Positions 23,562 to 31,247 of a DNA stretch of 64,000 nucleotides are shown in pieces. The translations under genes were made by a program, and so were the position numbers. The DNA is from Lacticaseibacillus chiayiensis (lineage in GTDB: Bacteria > Bacillota > Bacilli > Lactobacillales > Lactobacillaceae). The stretch covers positions 1-64,000 of the forward strand of contig NZ_MSSM01000031.1 of the NCBI RefSeq assembly GCF_004123795.1, given 5' to 3'. The first letter of the stretch is position 1; each line of letters begins with the position of its first letter. The notes under the pieces are model-generated. The model had not been told where the DNA came from, did no database searches, and worked only from the letters and a program-made list of their open reading frames with translations.

Positions 23562-25460
23562 ATGGCGAAAACCAATATCGTCGTGGTTGGCGCGGGGTTT
23601 GCCGGGGTTTATGCGACAAAGCACCTGGCCAAGCATTACAAACGCAACAAAGACGTGACGATCACGCTGATCGATCGCCACTCGTACTTCACTTATGTCA
23701 CCGAACTGCACGAAATCGCAGCGGATCGTGTTCCGGAAGATGCGATTCAATACGATTTGCAGCGGCTATTCAATCGACGTAAGAACGTCAAAATTGTCAC
23801 CGATAACGTGACAGGGATTGACCGCGATAAGAAGGAAGTGGTTACGGAAAACGGCCGCTTCCCTTACGATTACGTGATCTTGGGGATCGGATCACAACCA
23901 AATGATTTCGGAACACCAGGCGTTGCCGAACATGGTTTCACTTTGGGTAAGTGGGAAGACGCGATTCGGCTAAAGCGCCACATTGAAGACGTTGTGCGGC
24001 GTGGTTCCGAAGAACACGATCCGGCTAAACGCAAGGCTCTTTTGTCAATTGTCATTGTTGGTTCCGGTTTTACCGGTACCGAAACGATCGGCGAGCTGCG
24101 CGACTGGCGCGATACCCTCGCCAAACAGTACAAGCTAGATCCGAACGAAATCCAGTTTAGCTTGATGGAAATGGCACCGACGATCATGAATATGCTGGAT
24201 CGTTCAGACGCGAACAAAGCCGAACGTTACATGGAAAAACGCGGCATCAAGGTTATGAAGAACACCGGGGTTGTCGGTGTTCATGAAGACCATGTCGATC
24301 TGAAAGACGGTTCCACTTTTCCAACCTGCACGCTGGTTTGGACAGCCGGTGTCAAAGCAACGGATCAAGCGAAAGATTTCGGCTTGAAACAGGGACGTGC
24401 TGGCCGTATCTTGGTTAAGAACAATATGGAATCGCAAGACGATCCAAGTATTTACGTCGTTGGTGATGTGTCACTAGTGGATGAAGACGGCACTGGCCGC
24501 GGTCAACCGCAAATCGTTCAAGGCGCCGAAGCAACCGCGCATACTGCCTTGACGAATATTGAAGCCAAGCTGGAAAACAAGGAACAAATTGAATATAAAG
24601 CCAACTATTCCGGCTTCATGGTCAGCTTGGGTTCCAAATATGGTGTTGCCAACATTATGGGCTGGCTGCATCTTTCCGGTTTCTTTGCGATGTTGATGAA
24701 ACATTTAGTCAACATGCTCTACTTTATCCAGATCTATTCCGGTTATTATTTATTCGAATACTTCATGCACGAATTCTTCCGGACCCGCAACGAGCGCAAT
24801 ATGTTCCGCGGCCATCTTTCCCGTCAAGGCAACGTACTATGGACAGTGCCCGCCCGCCTCACATTAGGCGCGATGTGGCTGATTGATTGCTGGCCAAAGA
24901 TTCAAGGCAAGGAGTCATGGTTCATTGATAAGCTGCGCCTGCCATTTAGTTGGCTGCAGCCAGCTGCGACCAGTGGTGCTTCTGCCGCCGGTGCCGATGC
25001 TACAAGTGCTGCTTCCGGTGCTGCAGCCGGTGCAGCGAAGGCTACCAAGACGGTCTTTTCACTTTCCTATCAGTATGGGAATGATCCGATGATGGTCTTT
25101 GACAAGATGCCGAACTGGTATTACAGCATTACCAAGACGTTGATCCCTAACCAGCAGGTGGCGTTCTTCATGCAAAAAGCGATGACGATCATGGAAATTC
25201 TGATCGGCCTTGCCTTGGTCGCAGGCCTCTTCACTTGGTTAACTTCCGCAGCAACGATTGCCTTTGTCGGTGTGTTCTGCCTAAGTGGCATGTTCTACTG
25301 GGTCAACATTTGGATGATTCCGATGGCCTTTGCCTGCATGAACGGCTCCGGCCGCGCGTTCGGGCTTGATAAATGGGTTGTCCCTTATCTCCAGAAAGTC
25401 TTTGGCAAATGGCGTTATGGAACACCGCGATCACTTTACGGCACCGATGCACTCAAATAA
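23562..25460 (+). CDS. ndh2: Type II NADH dehydrogenase with C-terminal membrane domain (EET-type Ndh2)
   Basis: 632 residues from the ATG at 23562, with AAGGAG eight bases upstream. Residues 1-400 are a type II NADH dehydrogenase: FAD-binding GAGFAG near the start, a second nucleotide-binding motif IVGSGFTGTE near 165, and the FAD contact VVGDVS. Ordinary Ndh is about 400 residues. Here about 230 more follow: a membrane-proximal region, an Ala/Gly/Ser-rich linker (about 475-500), then several membrane segments. That extension is typical of the EET enzyme, which passes NADH electrons to the dedicated quinone. A terminator hairpin follows the gene. Confidence 0.93.
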   Translation: MAKTNIVVVGAGFAGVYATKHLAKHYKRNKDVTITLIDRHSYFTYVTELHEIAADRVPEDAIQYDLQRLFNRRKNVKIVTDNVTGIDRDKKEVVTENGRFPYDYVILGIGSQPNDFGTPGVAEHGFTLGKWEDAIRLKRHIEDVVRRGSEEHDPAKRKALLSIVIVGSGFTGTETIGELRDWRDTLAKQYKLDPNEIQFSLMEMAPTIMNMLDRSDANKAERYMEKRGIKVMKNTGVVGVHEDHVDLKDGSTFPTCTLVWTAGVKATDQAKDFGLKQGRAGRILVKNNMESQDDPSIYVVGDVSLVDEDGTGRGQPQIVQGAEATAHTALTNIEAKLENKEQIEYKANYSGFMVSLGSKYGVANIMGWLHLSGFFAMLMKHLVNMLYFIQIYSGYYLFEYFMHEFFRTRNERNMFRGHLSRQGNVLWTVPARLTLGAMWLIDCWPKIQGKESWFIDKLRLPFSWLQPAATSGASAAGADATSAASGAAAGAAKATKTVFSLSYQYGNDPMMVFDKMPNWYYSITKTLIPNQQVAFFMQKAMTIMEILIGLALVAGLFTWLTSAATIAFVGVFCLSGMFYWVNIWMIPMAFACMNGSGRAFGLDKWVVPYLQKVFGKWRYGTPRSLYGTDALK

Positions 25461-25490
25461 TTGTCACGATAACGCGTTTAACGACGCAGG

Positions 25491-25526
25491 AGACTCTGGG
25501 TGGATTTTGCCTAGAGTCTTTTTTCA
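25491..25526 (+). terminator. Terminator between ndh2 and eetA
   Basis: AGACTCT at 25491-25497 pairs with AGAGTCT at 25513-25519, followed by TTTTTTC. It is short but has a good U-tract; partial read-through would lower eetA-eetB relative to ndh2. Confidence 0.7.
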
Positions 25527-25647
25527 AGAGCGGGAAGTTGCTGCGACCATGTTCTGTGGCGTGCAGTGCTCCCCGTCCTTCACGTTCACGTCTATCTTTT
25601 AATGGATGGACGCGAACACATGATTTTTGTTAGATTGGAGCTTGACC

Positions 25648-26094
25648 ATGAAACCGCCGAATACTTTTAAACGCTATCTTAAAATGATTCGCCCTTTTGA
25701 CTGGATCATTGTCGGCGGTCTGTTTCTTGCGGCCTTCATCCCCTACCTGATCTTTGGTATCCAGGAAAATCAGCAGCAACAAGATGCCTCGCAGCGCGTT
25801 TTAACGGCCGTGGTGACCCATGATGGCCACGAGGTTTATCGGAAAAGGCTGACCGGCCACACTGGCACCAGCCAGTTCACTTATCGGGCAAAAGATGGCG
25901 ACTGGAACAAAATCGAAGTTCAAGGCGCCGGCGTTGCGATTACCGAAGCTAACTGCCAGGATCAGGTTTGCGTTCGCCGTGGCCGAATTACCAAACCCGG
26001 ACAAACCATTGTCTGCCTGCCGCACAAGTTGTTGATTGAAATCAAATCCAACAAAGGCGGCACTAACAACACGGGAGGCATGGTGACCGAATGA
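25648..26094 (+). CDS. eetA: EET protein EetA, NusG domain-II-like surface protein
   Basis: 148 residues from an ATG at 25648 with GGAG seven bases upstream. One N-terminal membrane segment (about residues 17-42) is followed by an extracellular domain of the NusG-II type with the characteristic NCQDQVCVRRGRITKPG and IVCLPHKLLIEI, including a CxxxxC pair and a further Cys. EetA and EetB are required for the Listeria electron transfer system. Biochemical roles are not firmly established, but a membrane-spanning quinone-side step is proposed. It overlaps eetB by four bases. Confidence 0.9.
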   Translation: MKPPNTFKRYLKMIRPFDWIIVGGLFLAAFIPYLIFGIQENQQQQDASQRVLTAVVTHDGHEVYRKRLTGHTGTSQFTYRAKDGDWNKIEVQGAGVAITEANCQDQVCVRRGRITKPGQTIVCLPHKLLIEIKSNKGGTNNTGGMVTE

Positions 26095-26654
26095 GCATTT
26101 ATAAAGCCGACCGCACCCGCCAATATATTTATATTGCGTTACTCTGTGCCCAAGGCGTCATCATCGGGCTGCTTGAACGCATGATTCCCTTCCCGTTTGC
26201 GTTTGCGCCCGGTGCCAAACTAGGCTTAGCCAACCTTATCACCATCATCTCACTGTTCACAATGTCCATTTCAGATAGCTTCGTCTTGCTGTGGCTGCGG
26301 CTTTTGCTCACCACCTTGCTGGGCGGCACCCTGTCCACGTTTCTATACAGCGGAGCAGGCGCGCTTTTGTCGTGGTTGGGGATGCTGCTCATCAAACAAC
26401 TAGGTGAGAAACGCGTCAGCATGATCGGGATCTCGGCTGCTGGCGGCATTTTGCACAATGTCGGCCAGTTACTGGTCGCATCGTTGATCGCCCAAAGCTG
26501 GACCGTGATGCTCTACCTGCCGATCCTGGCGTTTATGGGCATTCTCGCCGGCATCGCAGTCGGCATTGCGGCTAATTTCCTTTTTGAACACATTGATATC
26601 TTACGTCGCCTGCGCTACGACCGAAGCAAGCGACGTAAAAAAGGAGGATGTTAA
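26091..26654 (+). CDS. eetB: EET protein EetB, Gx transporter family membrane protein
   Basis: 187 residues, five or six membrane segments, of the Gx-transporter family often annotated as heptaprenyl diphosphate synthase component I. It starts within the eetA stop (ATGA). The gene appears intact, ending in a basic tail. An AGGAGG (26642-26647) overlaps its last codons and probably served the next gene of the original operon, which is now 1.6 kb away beyond a TnpB element. Confidence 0.88.
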   Translation: MSIYKADRTRQYIYIALLCAQGVIIGLLERMIPFPFAFAPGAKLGLANLITIISLFTMSISDSFVLLWLRLLLTTLLGGTLSTFLYSGAGALLSWLGMLLIKQLGEKRVSMIGISAAGGILHNVGQLLVASLIAQSWTVMLYLPILAFMGILAGIAVGIAANFLFEHIDILRRLRYDRSKRRKKGGC

Positions 26655-26848
26655 CAGCACTCAAATATGACGAACCATATGGAATTAGGCGGTACAACAT
26701 GGACAGAATAATTAAGTGGAAGCTGTCCGTGTGTTCAAACCAAGTTAACTAGCGAAATGTATTGACAAGAGCCTGAATCGGTACTGTATGATGGTTCTTA
26801 CCAAAGTTCCGCTAGCTAGCCTTGGGTTGAATGGCTTACTCTGAGCTT

Positions 26849-26886
26849 CCTCTCAAGTGGCGTTTAACCAGCTAATTGAGAGGAGG
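26849..26886 (+). promoter_or_regulatory. Hairpin overlapping the tnpB ribosome binding site
   Basis: CCTCTCAA (26849-26856) pairs with TTGAGAGG (26876-26883), covering the start of the AGGAGG ribosome binding site of tnpB. Such a structure would hold translation down. A TTGACA and a TATGAT, spaced 19 bases apart, lie upstream at about 26763-26793. Confidence 0.55.
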
Positions 26887-26895
26887 TGACAACTT

Positions 26896-28076
26896 TTGAT
26901 TAAAATGCATAAGATTAAACTCTATCCCAATGCAACCATGCGGCGTGAACTGGAGCGGTTGTTTAACTATCGCCGGTTTTGCTGGAATCAAGCCCTCGAA
27001 ACTTGGAATGCCATGTACGATGCGTCCCTAGTGATGGCCGATAAAACGTTGCGTCCTAATGAACGCAAGTGCGGGACGAACTGGTCTGGAACAAAGCCGA
27101 TTGGCAGTACGAACAGTCAGCCCGAGTTTTGCAGCTTGCTGTAAAGGATCTAGGTAAGGCATGGAAGAACTACTTCAATCCAAAGATGCCAGATCACGAT
27201 AAGCCCAACTGGAAATCTAAGAAACGATCCCGCAAAACTTTCAAGACGGATCGGGCACAACTTGTGAATGGCAAGTTACGTTTAGATAAACCTCATGGTG
27301 CTGGTGCCTGGTATGACATCAAACTGGCTGAGCAACCGCGCTGGCAAGGTCAGCTTAAACAGGTATGTGTCGTTCAAGACGCTGACGGTTACTATGCCTC
27401 CTTTTCAATTGAGGTTCAGGCTTCCGTTGAAAAGCGACCAGTTCTAACTGTCACTGGGGTTGATGCCAATATCGGCAAGTTTGACTATCAAACGTCAACC
27501 GGCTATGCCACTCAACCCACCTTGCCTGAACGTCTGCCACCACTTTACGCCCGCATTGCTCATTATCAGCGCCAATTAGCCCGCAAACGGAAAGTAAATC
27601 CCAAGCATTTTAACTCCGCGGCTTATCGCACAACGAGAACCAAGTTGAAGCGTCAATACCAACGAGTTGAACGGATTCAAACGGATTTGCTGCAAAAGTT
27701 TACGACGATGCTCGTCACTGATTATGACCTAATTGGGATTGAGGATCTGGATAATCGCCACATGCGCATGAATAAACGTCTCGCCAAGAACCTGCATCGA
27801 TCACTGTTTGGCAAGTTTAAAGTGATCATGCAGTACAAGGCTGACTGGTATGGGAATACGTTAGTGCTGGCGGATCGGTTTTACCCTAGTACTCAGCGTT
27901 GTTCACGATGCGGTTATGTGAAAACCGCGGATGAACGCATCACGCTGAGTGGCAACTTGAAACATCGTACGGGTCACGATGACTATCATTGTTATCAATG
28001 TGGCGTGAAGTTGCGGCGAGACGAAAATGCCGTTGAAAATCTTGTGGCTTATGCGAAATCGAAGGTTACGGGGTAG
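26896..28076 (+). pseudogene. tnpB: TnpB (IS605 OrfB) RNA-guided nuclease gene, broken by a single-base frameshift
   Basis: The frame from 26896 (TTG start after GGAGG) encodes about 57 typical N-terminal TnpB residues (KLYPNATMRRELERLF). The protein then continues in another frame from about 27069 to 28076 without an apparent gap (RKVRDELVWN at the join), so one base, probably a G in an AAGG run near 27069, is missing. Downstream all nuclease features are intact: RuvC Asp in GVDANIG, Glu in GIEDLDNRHM, zinc ribbon CSRCG and CYQCG, and the last Asp in RRDENAVENL. TnpB proteins are guided by an RNA from the element's right end. Without correction this copy should give no full protein. Confidence 0.85.
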
Positions 28077-28246
28077 GCTATACCCTTAAAGTTCAGGAGG
28101 CGGTCACTGTCATGCTGAATTATTTCAGAGTGGGAATACCGTTGTTGACGGGACTAAATGAAATGTAAGATTGTCAATCAAGAAAGGAAATATATAAAAC
28201 CTTTATTGGTGTCAAAGAGACATTCTTCCACGTTTTATATAGCAGC
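28077..28246 (+). ncRNA. Candidate right end / omega RNA region of the TnpB element
   Basis: DNA from the tnpB stop to just before dmkB. In this family the guide (omega) RNA spans the 3' part of tnpB and the right end, with its guide taken from flanking DNA. The stretch is non-coding and holds short inverted repeats. The family-specific scaffold was not recognised, so this rests on position alone. Confidence 0.35.
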
Positions 28247-28253
28247 GACACCA
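28191..28253 (+). promoter_or_regulatory. Interleaved inverted repeats over the dmkB start codon
   Basis: TATATAAAAC (28191-28200) pairs with GTTTTATATA (28232-28241), and TGGTGTC (28207-28213) pairs with GACACCA (28247-28253). The order is A-B-A'-B', a pseudoknot arrangement, and B' contains the A of the dmkB ATG. dmkB has no recognisable ribosome binding site. Confidence 0.45.
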
Positions 28254-29230
28254 TGAAAATTCATCCCATGTGGCATGAATACCCGACGTTGGCGCCTGAA
28301 CTATCTTCAGCACTAACGTTAATTGAAAAACAGATTACCACCAACAATACGCCCGTGGCTGAAGCTATCCTGGAGATGATCAACGGCGGCGGCAAACTGT
28401 TGCGCCCCGCCTACTGTCTGCTCTTTTCGCGTTTTCAGGACACGGATCGGGAAAAAATGATCGCCTTGGCAGCTGCCATTGAGACTCTGCACACGGCGAC
28501 ACTCATTCACGATGACATCATCGACAAGTCCCCCACCCGCCGCAATCAAGTCACGATTCAAAAGCAATTTGGTCCGGACACCGCGGTTTATGCCGGCGAC
28601 TATCTCTTTGTCGTCTGCTTCAAACTGCTGGCACATTACGCCTCCAGCCTCCGCAGTATTCAACAGGATAGCGGCAGCATGGAGAAAATCCTCAAAGGCG
28701 AACTGGATCAAATGGCCACCCGCTACCAAACTGACATCACCATCGACGATTACCTCAAACAGGTATCCGGCAAAACCGGCCAGCTTTTCGCTTTAAGCTG
28801 CTTCGTCGGTGCTTACGAAAGCGGCAGCAGCACCAACTTCGCCAAAACCGCTGAAAAAATCGGCATGGACATCGGCATTGCCTTTCAATTGCTCGATGAC
28901 ATCCTCGACTACACGAGCAGTGGCGACACCCTTGGTAAACCAGTCTGCGAGGACGTCCGCAGCGGTGTCTATTCCGCTCCGTTGATTCTAGCTATGCAGC
29001 GCGATCGCCAAGCCTTTTTGCCGTTGCTTGCAAAAAAAGAGCAAATCACCGATGCGGAAATGGACAAGCTCCGTGAGTTGGTGATCCAACACGAAGGCGT
29101 CAAGCAAGCCTATGCCATGGCGCGGCAACATACCGATCAGGCCATCGCCGGTTTAAAGAAGTTGCCTGCTGGGTCGGCGCGGGATGATTTGATTCGGTTG
29201 ACGGGGAGTTTGTTGATGCGGAAGGCTTAG
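28253..29230 (+). CDS. dmkB: Polyprenyl diphosphate synthase (DmkB-like)
   Basis: 325 residues, full-length trans-prenyltransferase. The first Asp-rich motif is in LIHDDIIDKSPTRR near residue 85, the second in LLDDILDYT near residue 215. It condenses isopentenyl units to make the side chain attached by the UbiA-type enzymes encoded at 19.1-21.0 kb. In Listeria the equivalent gene is dmkB in the EET locus. Here it is cut off from eetB by the TnpB element and lacks a visible ribosome binding site at either ATG (28253 or 28268), so its expression may have changed. Confidence 0.85.
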   Translation: MKIHPMWHEYPTLAPELSSALTLIEKQITTNNTPVAEAILEMINGGGKLLRPAYCLLFSRFQDTDREKMIALAAAIETLHTATLIHDDIIDKSPTRRNQVTIQKQFGPDTAVYAGDYLFVVCFKLLAHYASSLRSIQQDSGSMEKILKGELDQMATRYQTDITIDDYLKQVSGKTGQLFALSCFVGAYESGSSTNFAKTAEKIGMDIGIAFQLLDDILDYTSSGDTLGKPVCEDVRSGVYSAPLILAMQRDRQAFLPLLAKKEQITDAEMDKLRELVIQHEGVKQAYAMARQHTDQAIAGLKKLPAGSARDDLIRLTGSLLMRKA

Positions 29231-29260
29231 GCATGTTTAACTAAATGTAAGAACAGAAGA

Positions 29261-29318
29261 CCCACAGCGCTTGCTCGCCCGCCAATTGGCAGACGAGGAA
29301 ACGCTGTGGGTTTTGGTT
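29261..29318 (+). terminator. Terminator after dmkB
   Basis: CCCACAGCG pairs with CGCTGTGGG (perfect 9 bp), with a partly paired inner region, followed by TTTTGGTTT. The space from here to 29446 holds no gene that I can see. Confidence 0.75.
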
Positions 29319-29446
29319 TGAAGCTTTGATCAACCTACTAGTAACGATTGTAACCTGATAGAACGATAGTCAATTGGTAACGCAAAGGCAGGCTATCAGA
29401 TGGGATTTCGTTCAGCTAGCTAAGCTTAAGCGACTAACAGCTTTTT

Positions 29447-29662
29447 TCATGGGACCATATAAGGCCACAGACCTAAGATTTGACCGATGCCGGTTATGAT
29501 ACAAAGGATTGCAAGGCAAATAAGATTGAGCCTTCGTTGTTTGATCATCCCCGGACGCCCGCGGTGCTTTAACCACGCTGCGTCAACCATTCCGAGAATT
29601 GTAAACACGACCACCATAATTAAGGTGAAAAGTACAATTCTAGCGGGTAAGGGTAAACTCAC
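29447..29662 (-). CDS. Small membrane protein, candidate bacteriocin immunity protein
   Basis: 71 residues, two predicted membrane segments (about 8-30 and 46-66) with a basic stretch (KHRGRPGMIKQRR) between. The GTG start shares one base with the stop of the preceding bacteriocin-like gene. Size, topology and translational coupling to two double-glycine-leader peptides suggest immunity, but I recognise no immunity family. Third gene of the operon. Confidence 0.6.
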   Translation of the reverse strand: MSLPLPARIVLFTLIMVVVFTILGMVDAAWLKHRGRPGMIKQRRLNLICLAILCIITGIGQILGLWPYMVP

Positions 29663-29853
29663 TAGCCTGCAACCGCATCAGACACAGCTTGCTTCACTAA
29701 ACATCCCAAGCCGCCCATAACTGCACCGCCACCAGTCCACCACGTTATGAGACCACATCCTACTCCTGCCGCAGCAGCTTTGCCCCAATCAATTCCCTTA
29801 CCACCCGTAATCTTTGATAAGCTTTCATTCGAGCACTTTTCAAATGTTTTCAT
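29662..29853 (-). CDS. Class IIb bacteriocin-like peptide with double-glycine leader (second peptide)
   Basis: 63 residues from the ATG at 29853, preceded by AAAGGAG. Leader of about 18 residues ends in LSKITGG, the double-glycine cleavage site for a peptidase-domain ABC exporter. The mature part begins KGIDWGKAAAAG, is rich in Gly and Ala with several GxxxG-type spacings, and holds two cysteines (GVGCG and GLGCL). These features fit one half of a two-peptide pore-forming bacteriocin. No exporter or induction genes are present in the window. Confidence 0.82.
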   Translation of the reverse strand: MKTFEKCSNESLSKITGGKGIDWGKAAAAGVGCGLITWWTGGGAVMGGLGCLVKQAVSDAVAG

Positions 29854-29867
29854 ACTTTTCTCCTTTC

Positions 29868-30125
29868 CTAGTGGCCTAGTGAAAGTCCAACTAAACATGC
29901 AATGCCCCCGGCAGTAATACCTAAAGTACCGCCCGCAACACCCCCGGCAAGGGCACCAACCCCCGCAAAGGGACCTGTTACAACGGTTGCTGATCCACCA
30001 GCAGCAGCTCCAGTCTGTGCGCCAGAGATAGTAGTGCCTGCGATCGTTGCAAGACAATCTCCGGTACCATATCCGCCTTGGACTTGTGACATTTCTTGCT
30101 TCTTAAGATTTTGTAAATTATCCAT
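29868..30125 (-). CDS. Class IIb bacteriocin-like peptide with double-glycine leader (first peptide)
   Basis: 85 residues from the ATG at 30125; the frame extends further upstream but without a start signal. Leader MDNLQNLKKQEMSQVQGG is a standard double-glycine leader. The mature part of about 67 residues is uncharged over most of its length and dominated by Gly, Ala, Thr and Val, with repeated GxxxG-like spacings and two cysteines (GDCL and GIACL). It lies 14 bases upstream of the second peptide on the same strand. The ribosome binding site is weak (AGAAGAA). Confidence 0.82.
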   Translation of the reverse strand: MDNLQNLKKQEMSQVQGGYGTGDCLATIAGTTISGAQTGAAAGGSATVVTGPFAGVGALAGGVAGGTLGITAGGIACLVGLSLGH

Positions 30126-30151
30126 AAGATTTTCTTCTTTTCGACTGACAA

Positions 30152-30181
30152 AGTATAACAAAACAAGAAACTGTAGATCAA
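30152..30181 (-). promoter_or_regulatory. Likely promoter of the bacteriocin operon
   Basis: On the minus strand TTGATC, 18 bases, TATACT, about 25 bases ahead of the first peptide. No convincing pair of LytTR-type direct repeats was seen upstream, so control by a peptide-induced two-component system is not supported here. Confidence 0.5.
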
Positions 30182-31190
30182 AGTTCTCTTTAATCAGGAT
30201 GCTAGCTTCCCTGTAATTAAAATACTACGAAAAATCCTGAAACGAACAAACAAAAGATTAACGTTGTATATTCGCTGTAAAACGCACGTTATTCAATTGT
30301 GGGGCTTATTTTTATGCCAATGTAATGATGAAAGAATCGAAGTCCTAGTACTTGTGAGCACATCTTAGCATATATCATCAAAGCCGTTTGCGCTTACAGC
30401 ATAAAGGAGTTGACCATCATAGACATTTAAAAAAGTATGAACTTATATAATTAAGGCAATTCTAAATATGCCACGTATAAGTCGGCTGTCTTATTACGAT
30501 AGCAGGTAAATACTATTAAAAAAATAATAAGTTCTTTCCCATCAGCACAAAAGTCCTCGGCCATGCCACCTTCACTCTTATTTTGGCATCAGTGTTGGCC
30601 TTTCTATACCTGGTCGTTTATTTACCATGTTTTTTACCAACGATGAAATCAACCTCAACCGAGTCGTTTCAAATCTTATCATTATCAACAGAGCTTAACA
30701 TCACACAATCTGACTTAGCAAATATACTGTTTGCCTTTACTGCTCCGATTCTCGAGTGAGAACCTTGGGAACTAATTTGGATAGCCATTTCAAGCGTTTT
30801 AAAGACACACGTACCACTCTGATTACTCAGAATAAACGACGAAAACTTCAATACAACACAACTTTAAAAAAGGCAATAACAGTGAAACTTAGGGGACATG
30901 GTTAACAGTCAGGCAAGTCTTATTGGACATGTCTTGTTTAGATCAATGCTCTAGTGGCACCTTTTATCAAACCTATATCACAAATGATGATTATCTCGAA
31001 CAAGTTCCTGAAAAAACAGTCATCTTTTCACTTTGAACTGCTTTGCTGTTGCGTGCTCATGAGTCGATCCCACGATGATGATCAAAATCATAGTGGTTCG
31101 CATGCATCAGTATCCCCACCAACTCTTAAATTCAGTTTGAGCTCGTCGCATCTAAAATAGTCACAATCACCTTGTCTTTTTGTATTCGAA
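30182..31190. other. Gene-poor, AT-rich region with degraded coding traces
   Basis: About 1 kb without a convincing gene. On the plus strand, 30541-30759 reads as a hydrophobic fragment (ILASVLAFLYLVVYLP) with no start codon or ribosome binding site, ending at TGA. A second frame continues with basic residues to about 30905. This looks like a decayed membrane-protein gene, but I cannot name its family. Short frames on the other strand and at 30954-31160 have no supporting signals. Confidence 0.4.
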
Positions 31191-31247
31191 GTAGCACAGT
31201 TATGACAAGGCTTTTGAACTTCACGATAAGACGGGAATGTGATCATA

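Larger units (their letters stand above)
26655..28246 (+). mobile_element. IS200/IS605-type element carrying only tnpB (borders approximate)
   Basis: About 1.6 kb separates eetB from dmkB, genes usually adjacent in EET loci. It contains a tnpB-type gene with no tnpA. Near the left side, ACATGGACAG and CTGTCCGTGT (26697-26732) form a 10-bp stem that could be the left-end hairpin. The right end must lie before about 28247. Exact borders cannot be set without an empty-site relative, and elements of this family make no target duplication. CAGC occurs at both candidate junctions (after the eetB stop, and just before dmkB). Confidence 0.7.

Noticed and set aside
30669-30851. 60-residue minus-strand frame near the bacteriocin region
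   Set aside because: Antisense to the more coding-like hydrophobic trace, with no ribosome binding site.
30954-31160. 68-residue plus-strand frame
   Set aside because: No ribosome binding site, low similarity to any protein pattern, low-complexity Ser/His stretch.
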